This document shows, piece by piece, positions 42,979 to 48,419 of a stretch of 48,419 nt of DNA. Where the stretch lies: assembly GCA_030407315.1 (NCBI GenBank), contig JALQPE010002434.1, positions 1-48,419 on the forward strand. Direction: 5' to 3'. The notes beneath the pieces are model-generated. The model saw only the letters and a program-made list of their open reading frames with translations, ran no database searches and had not been told where the DNA came from. The translations under genes were made by a program, and so were the position numbers. The stretch is from Asparagopsis taxiformis (lineage: Eukaryota; Rhodophyta; Florideophyceae; Bonnemaisoniales; Bonnemaisoniaceae). Position 1 is the first letter of the stretch; each line of letters begins with the position of its first letter.

Positions 42979-45856
42979 ATGAAGAAGCCAAGCACAAGAC
43001 CTGGAGCGAAAACTTCCGGGCATGGAAAGGAACTTCGTTCCGGAAGATTTCAAGACTCAGTTGAAGTTCTATTCGGGGATGTCATGGAAGGATCAATGAA
43101 TACCCGTGTCGACCCCCGCGGGTGTATACCGCTTACTGCTGTTCGGAATATCGTGCGGTCTGGTGTGGAACGAATGAAACTGATATTCACTGGATCGATG
43201 AAATATGATTCGGCGTGTGATGGAACAGATGGTGTAGATGGCTTTGTAGCCGGTTCCGACAATGCCATCGTTGTCGAGCTGACAGGGTCGTTGAAAAGAC
43301 ACGTGCTGGATTTCTTCAAATCCCAAACTGGCTCGGATGGAGAGCTCCTTAGCGAATCGAAAGCGAAAGAGAAAGTAGAAAGCCGCTCTGTCTGGTACGG
43401 TGTCGTCGACGGGATGCACAGACTTACGGCAATACAAGAGCTGATGCAAGAAATACCAGAAAGGTGGGACTCGTTCTTATGGCCAGTCACAATTCTTGAT
43501 GGGGGGCAGTCTATTCATGTACTGAAGCAGCTCGGGAGACACCAGAATCGAAAGCATAACTCGAACTTTTACATCGAAACCACTTTCTATGATATGCTTC
43601 ATGGCATGAAGGAGGAGGCTGAGAGATTACAGAGCATGTCATCCCGGAAACCCTCGGCCAAGCAAGTAGCAGCAGCATACGACGGCTCCACACACTTGAA
43701 GGACAATACCATCAGACAAACTGCTGCCACTGCTCTTCGACTACCCGACAGGGTGGTGGATGAGATCGGTTTGATAATGAATTCAGAGTTCCCTGATCTT
43801 GTAGGATCCATTGCTGGTACCAAAGACGTTCGTCGAGGAGGTGATTCAAAGATATCTACAGTGGAAACCAGAGTATATCGGAACTTTATTAACATTACTT
43901 CCCTGAAGTCGGCGACGAAGTTTATGAACGCTTCTGGACCAGATGCTGAGGAAATTCAAGTTTGCACATTGTATAGAATGCGAGATCTTTCCAAATTGAA
44001 CAAGTTTAAACCGATTTCATACAAGATAACAGTACAGCAGTTCGAACTCACGTGTGCAGCAATGAAAGAGGCTCGCAAATTTGAAAGTCTACATGAAGAT
44101 AGTACATGGCCTCCTGAAATGGAGGCAACGAAAAAAAACTTGCTTCGCACTACAAAGTTTGATTCCGAAGTCACAGAAAACCTCGGCAATGACCATGACG
44201 TTCTGAATTCACTCCTGAACCAGTACAGGAAAGTTTGTCCACAGATAGCCCCCTTGAAAGAGAAGAAATATGCCGAAAGTCGAAACAAAGAACCGGACCA
44301 GGATTCTAAAGAGAAGGAGACCGATTTTCGGCAAGATGAAAGGACATCCGGAGATCCCGACCCTAATTCCCGCGTGGGAGACGATGTTGACCTGATCCAC
44401 GGTCCACCCCGTGCGAAGTGCAGGAATTAAATAAGCAGGAAAATGTTGGAGAAGAGCCTAAGTTCAGTCAGGTTACTACTGGCTCTGTCCAAGACGCAGT
44501 CGGAATGGGTACTGAAGCAAAAAAAAGTTCGAAAAATGGGTCAGCACCGAAAACACTGGAGAAAGTTGCAGAAACTCAAAGTGTCAACTCTGAGAGACTG
44601 AACCTACGCGCAAAGCGAAACTCCCTTGGGGCTGGCAAACATGACAACATTGAATACGTATCCGAAATGAAGATAACCTGCCACCAGATGAAATGGCAAG
44701 AGTTCGATAAGGAGTTCTGGACAGATGAAAAACCACTTCTAGATATGATGCTAACTGATCCTCCGTACGGTACACCTAGATCCAGATCGCTTCGTAATTC
44801 ACCTTACGATAACTTTATTTCCGACAAAGATATCAAGGATCTATGCCAGTTTTCAAGAAGGGTTTTGAAGCCTGGGGGCTGGTTCTTCTGTTTCGTTTCT
44901 GTTCGGAACTTTCCCCTCCTCACTGATGAGCTCCGAAATGCAGGCTTTGAATGTCCGGACTACCCTTTGTTATTATGAAGGATACGAGTACTATTCAGCA
45001 CCACCGAGGCGATACGTTTCCACAGAATGCTTGTGAATTTGCCGCTTTCGCAAGAGCTCCGGGAATCCGAACAGATGGGTTCAAAACTGACCTTCGTAGC
45101 CCGTACCACTTCATCTCAACTGACACGAAACGAAAGTTCGCTGCAATTGCTGGAGTTCCTGTTCCGAAGGACAAGCTCCTCACTCCAGGAACAAAGTCAC
45201 CAGTTCTGACAGAAGAAAAGAATATCAGTTTGCTTTCGGAAGTAATCAATACGTTCTGTCCGGAACGTGGTTCTGTCATCGATGCTTACGGGGGTACATT
45301 AACAACCGCCATTGCAGCCATGAGAACTGCTCGTTCGTGCGTGATAATTGAGGCCAGTGCCAACACTTTTCGTTTAGCGTACGAGAGACTCCGTTCTGTA
45401 GCTGAAATATTATACAACCAAGAAATCAAGCCTATTCGAAGGTCTAAGAGGCGGAAAACAGGAGAATGCGTGGAGGACACTATACGCTCTTCCCAGGAAT
45501 CTGTTCCCAACCAGGAATTGGGTTCTGGTCTCGACAAAGAAGGATTTCAGGAACGGAAGGACGACAGAAATTGCCAAGCGGAAAGTGAGCATGATGATTG
45601 GCCAGATCACATATTCCGAGGCGGGGATATTGTCAATTTGTGCTTATCTGGGAAAACAGTGGGAGAAGCAACTTTGCTTCGTCCATTGTCTACTGGTGAT
45701 CGATTTCAAACTACTATTCACAATATCCCCCTTTCTAGATTCGCAAAGAAGGGAGAGAAACTCGTTTCGTGCTACAAATTCGAACTGAGAGAGGGTTCCG
45801 GAGACCGAACCTATCCTTACTGTTACGGTGGTGTGGAGCCCCTCCGGAAACGTTGA
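42979..45856 (+). pseudogene. ParB-like domain fused to a DPPY DNA methyltransferase (two frameshifts)
   Basis: The ATG at 42979 opens a 483-codon frame. Residues 44-175 look like a ParB/sulfiredoxin-type domain: CIPLTAVRNIV, then YGVVDGMHRLTA (141-151), the G-x-H-R-x-x-A signature. A charged linker follows. After a shift near 44405-44420, the next frame has MLTDPPYGTP (DPPY at 44757-44768, catalytic motif IV) and FSRRVLKPGGWFF. After a second shift at the CCC/TTT run near 44965 comes EEKNISLLSEVI, then SVIDAYGGTLTTAIAAMR (AdoMet-binding motif I, about 45275-45330). Motif IV before motif I is the beta-class order of N6-adenine/N4-cytosine DNA methyltransferases. The glycine-rich loop YGGT differs from the usual F-x-G-x-G. 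A 150-residue C-terminal tail is unassigned. The domains are coherent across both shifts, so assembly error or recent decay are both possible. Confidence 0.7.
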
Positions 45857-46203
45857 AGGGACTGCTTGGAATATTCGCTTGGGATATTTTCAGCATGGAA
45901 CCGAAACGCAGTCAAAGTTTTCCCGAGTCGAAATAGTATTCCATCGATATCCAGACACTTTGTCAATGACAAATCATTTTTCATGATCTATTGGTGCTAG
46001 TTAATCCGGATTAGAGGAACCAGATTTCATTATTTGGTTCCGGCGGCGGATACTGACCGTCGCTGCCCGTTAGTATCATGAGAAATCGAGCTGAAGTCCA
46101 CTGAGTCATTTTGCAGAAATCCATTTGTTTCCATTTCTATTACCTCAAGCTTCCATCAAAGCCACTCCGCAGTCACCGAAACAAATCTGATCGTTTCCCC
46201 ACC
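45857..46203. other. Intergenic region before the transposase-like gene
   Basis: No gene. A hairpin GGAACCA...TGGTTCC (46016-46041) lies in the middle, and the sequence just before the ATG is CCACC, a favourable initiation context. An open frame from 46111 runs into the gene but lacks an ATG before 46204. Confidence 0.45.
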
Positions 46204-48398
46204 ATGAATCACTTTCGGCCGCCACTTCAATTCCGTTCCCAATTGCAGTCGAGTGAAGAGCAGTCGAGTGAAGAACATATGTTGCGCTCGTTATCTTCTC
46301 GTCACGTGAGCGATACATCTCCATGTGGTACTCCTTTCATCGAGTATCAAAGCACAGGAAGCATCTCATGGTACAACGCTGTTCTCTCGAGACCTGGTTC
46401 TGGTCCCGGCAACGGCACGCAGAATAACACTGCACACAGTCACTCCGAGGAGAGTTCCGATTTTGGTAACGAAACAAATAACATTTCAACCTCGCCCATC
46501 TCCAAGCCTGTAACAAAACTGAAGAGGCCATTTTCTAGACTTCGAAATGGAGAATGCGCTACTTCTGATCACATAGCAGCTGTTCCGTCTCAATCTACGA
46601 TGAGTACAATGCGGCAGAAGAGAAAAAAATTCATCAACTCTCTCTCAGCTATGGACATTCGCAAAAAAAACGTGTTGTGAGAAGAGGTGCTTCTGGAAAA
46701 CAGATATCGTATTCTTGCGCCACGAAGCAGGAGAGTCCTTCTATGGAACAGGGAAGAACGGCGGAAATATTTACTGAGCATGCTACAGGCCAACAAGAAA
46801 GTGTACTATTTCTCAGGAAGGCCCGTTTGTTATCGCTTCCTCGAGTATTCCTTCAAGTTTTCGCGACATCTCCAGAGCTCAGTTAAAAAATCTGCTGAAG
46901 AAGGAACCTCAGTCTTGTTCAAAGGTGCGAGAAGAGATGCTGCTTCACCACAGAGGGATGCAATCATCTGTTTCCTCGACCGTTTAGCATCTTCTACTGC
47001 CGATGATATGCCAGACAGAGCAGAGAAACACTACCTCTCTTTCAGAAGAGACCTGTATACGAAATGTTTTGTGATCAGTACGACGTTCTTTATCCCGGAA
47101 AGGCATTTCCCACTTTGAGTTACTTTTACACAACTTGGAAAAAGTACTGCAGTCATATCAAGGTCAGGAGAATCCACAGATTTATGAAATGTTCAGAGTG
47201 TGAATACCTACGGGATCATCTGGAAAGGATCGGAACTGATTCTTCTCGCACTGCACCACTTCTGAAGCGCCGTAAACTGCATATTGAAATGGTATCACGG
47301 GAGCGAAGGGAGTACCAGAAGAAGTGTGAGCAGGCGGCGCTATTTCCATCAAGATTCACATCATTGATTGTCGACGGGGCTGACCAGTCCAGCTACGGCC
47401 TACCTCATTTCATTGTCAATACGAAAGCAACCGTGGGCCATAGCTTGAAAGTGAAATTAATAGGCGTTCTCGAGCATGGAGTTCAGAAGCACCTTTCGCT
47501 CTACACGATGACTGCTGAGTTCGAATCCGGCGCTAACCACATAATTGAGGCGCTACACAGGACTCTTACAAGGAAAGCTATGGGATCAAAACTGCAAGGG
47601 ACACTATTCGTGCAAGTTGATAATTGCACAAGAGAGAACAAGAATAGGTTTCTGTTCTGCTATCTGGAGTGCCTTGTCGCATGGGGTGTTTTCCTTGAAG
47701 TTCAAGTTTCGTTCCTACCAATTGGGCACACTCATGCTGACATTGACCAAGCGTTCAGTTGCACCTCGCGGAGGTTGCATTGCTATAATGCAGCTACCAT
47801 GGACGATCTAATTGGGGAGCTACGGCTTTCTTACACACCGGAGCCATCTGTTTGTCGTATGAATCACGTCGCAAATTTCTCTGGCCTTTGCACGAACGAA
47901 AATTCGATTGGAAAGGTGCATGCATTTTCAAAGTACAGGTACTTCAAGTTTTTCCGCTCTGAAAGTTCGGATCGTAGTACTGGCTGGTACAACACGGCAT
48001 GCAACGTCAAGCTCTCCTGCGACGATGAATGGGAGCCCCTCCCAACAATCACACTGGGTCTAAAGGGCTTCACATTGGTACCACCGGATCTCAAAGTAGT
48101 TCCTCCCACAGTGTTGAAAAGTCCGCCGGATCGAGACGAAGTCATGTTAAGACTTCGAGCAGAGGAAACCAGAGTTAATAGTACGTCAAAGATGATGCAA
48201 TTGCATGCATTGATTGAACAGGTATATTCGAATAGGGATGACCCTTTTCACTGGAACCTACATGAGTGCTTCGAGCTGAACGGAGTGTACCGCAATCAAG
48301 TTTCGAATAGATTGGTTCTACATGAGGAGGACGAAATTCGAACGCATGTTCGGCTCCGGACTGACCTCCCTTATTCTGTAAATCGCTTGTATCCGTAA
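46204..48398 (+). pseudogene. DUF7869-type transposase-like protein (three frameshifts)
   Basis: The ATG at 46204 is preceded by CCACC. After a Ser-rich N-terminus, the frame shifts at the eight-A run (about 46662-46669) into KTCCEKRCFWK, shifts back near 46750 into RRKYLLSML...GRPVCYRFLEYSF, and shifts again near 47055 into MFCDQYDVLYPG, from which 444 codons run to the stop at 48396. The long part contains FMKCSEC (C-x2-C), LIVDGADQSSYGLPHF, FVQVDNCTRENKNRFLF and SFLPIGHTHADIDQAF. The acidic residues in DGADQ, DNC-x-x-EN and GHTHADID are the invariant pattern of DUF7869 proteins, which occur in mobile elements of many eukaryotes and probably have an RNase H-like integrase fold. That function is inferred. 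Confidence 0.65.
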
Positions 48399-48419
48399 AC
48401 GGAGAAGGTTGTACAACCG

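Larger units (their letters stand above)
40540..48419. mobile_element. Putative DUF7869-type mobile unit with ParB-methyltransferase cargo
   Basis: Three genes, the minus-strand accessory protein and the plus-strand ParB-methyltransferase and DUF7869 protein, are grouped as one unit because the accessory protein and the DUF7869 protein share an N-terminal domain and the methyltransferase lies between them. Terminal inverted repeats or target-site duplications were not found; the right edge probably lies beyond the window. Grouping is inference. Confidence 0.4.

Noticed and set aside
42979..45856. Bacterial contamination suggested by ParB and DPPY methyltransferase motifs
   Set aside because: The gene is contiguous with eukaryotic-type transposase genes and host gene fragments, has similar base composition, and no bacterial gene layout is present.

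Overview
The window is eukaryotic nuclear DNA dominated by large DNA transposons. Evidence for a eukaryote: fragments of MED13 (Mediator kinase module) and SLY1/SCFD1 (ER-Golgi Sec1/Munc18 protein), a candidate 37-nt GT-AG intron, TATA boxes with TGACGTCA motifs, and CACTA-type transposons. The species cannot be named; a protist or alga with small introns is possible, but that is a guess.

Layout. (1) 23-4934: left part (L1) of a CACTA-like element: terminus CACTACGGTGTTG, a 2.6-kb terminal module with 35-bp subterminal repeats, a hairpin and a promoter-like segment, then a frameshifted Tnp2-like transposase cut off at 4934. (2) 4935-19322: element E1, 14,388 bp. (3) 19323-21357: host spacer; its right end carries the continuation of MED13. 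(4) 21358-35950: element E2, 14,593 bp, nearly identical to E1 but inverted. E2 sits inside a MED13 coding exon with a 2-bp TT target-site duplication; removing it restores the frame. (5) 35951-38790: the rest of the broken MED13 (minus strand), then a SLY1 fragment with an internal gap and a 97-104-bp tandem repeat. (6) 40631-48398: a different mobile unit with a minus-strand accessory protein, a ParB-like/adenine-type DNA methyltransferase fusion, and a DUF7869-type transposase-like protein.

E1 and E2 carry the same terminal module as L1, but its promoter-like segment faces a decayed 2-oxoglutarate/Fe(II) dioxygenase-like gene instead of a transposase. Behind it lie about 4 kb of fold-back hairpin repeats and a patchwork of captured gene fragments, one resembling an importin-beta/transportin N-terminus with its first exon inverted. 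The length difference between E1 and E2 (205 bp) equals three repeat changes: two 49-bp hairpin units and one 113-bp cassette gained in E2, and 6 bp gained in E1.

Taken together, two unrelated transposon families lying side by side each carry a candidate nucleic-acid-modifying enzyme: a ParB-methyltransferase in one, a 2OG dioxygenase-like protein in the other. Most transposon genes are broken by single-base frameshifts. In E1/E2 the same frameshifts occur in both copies, so they predate the duplication or were propagated with it. In the 42-48 kb unit several sit at or near short homopolymers and could be assembly errors.
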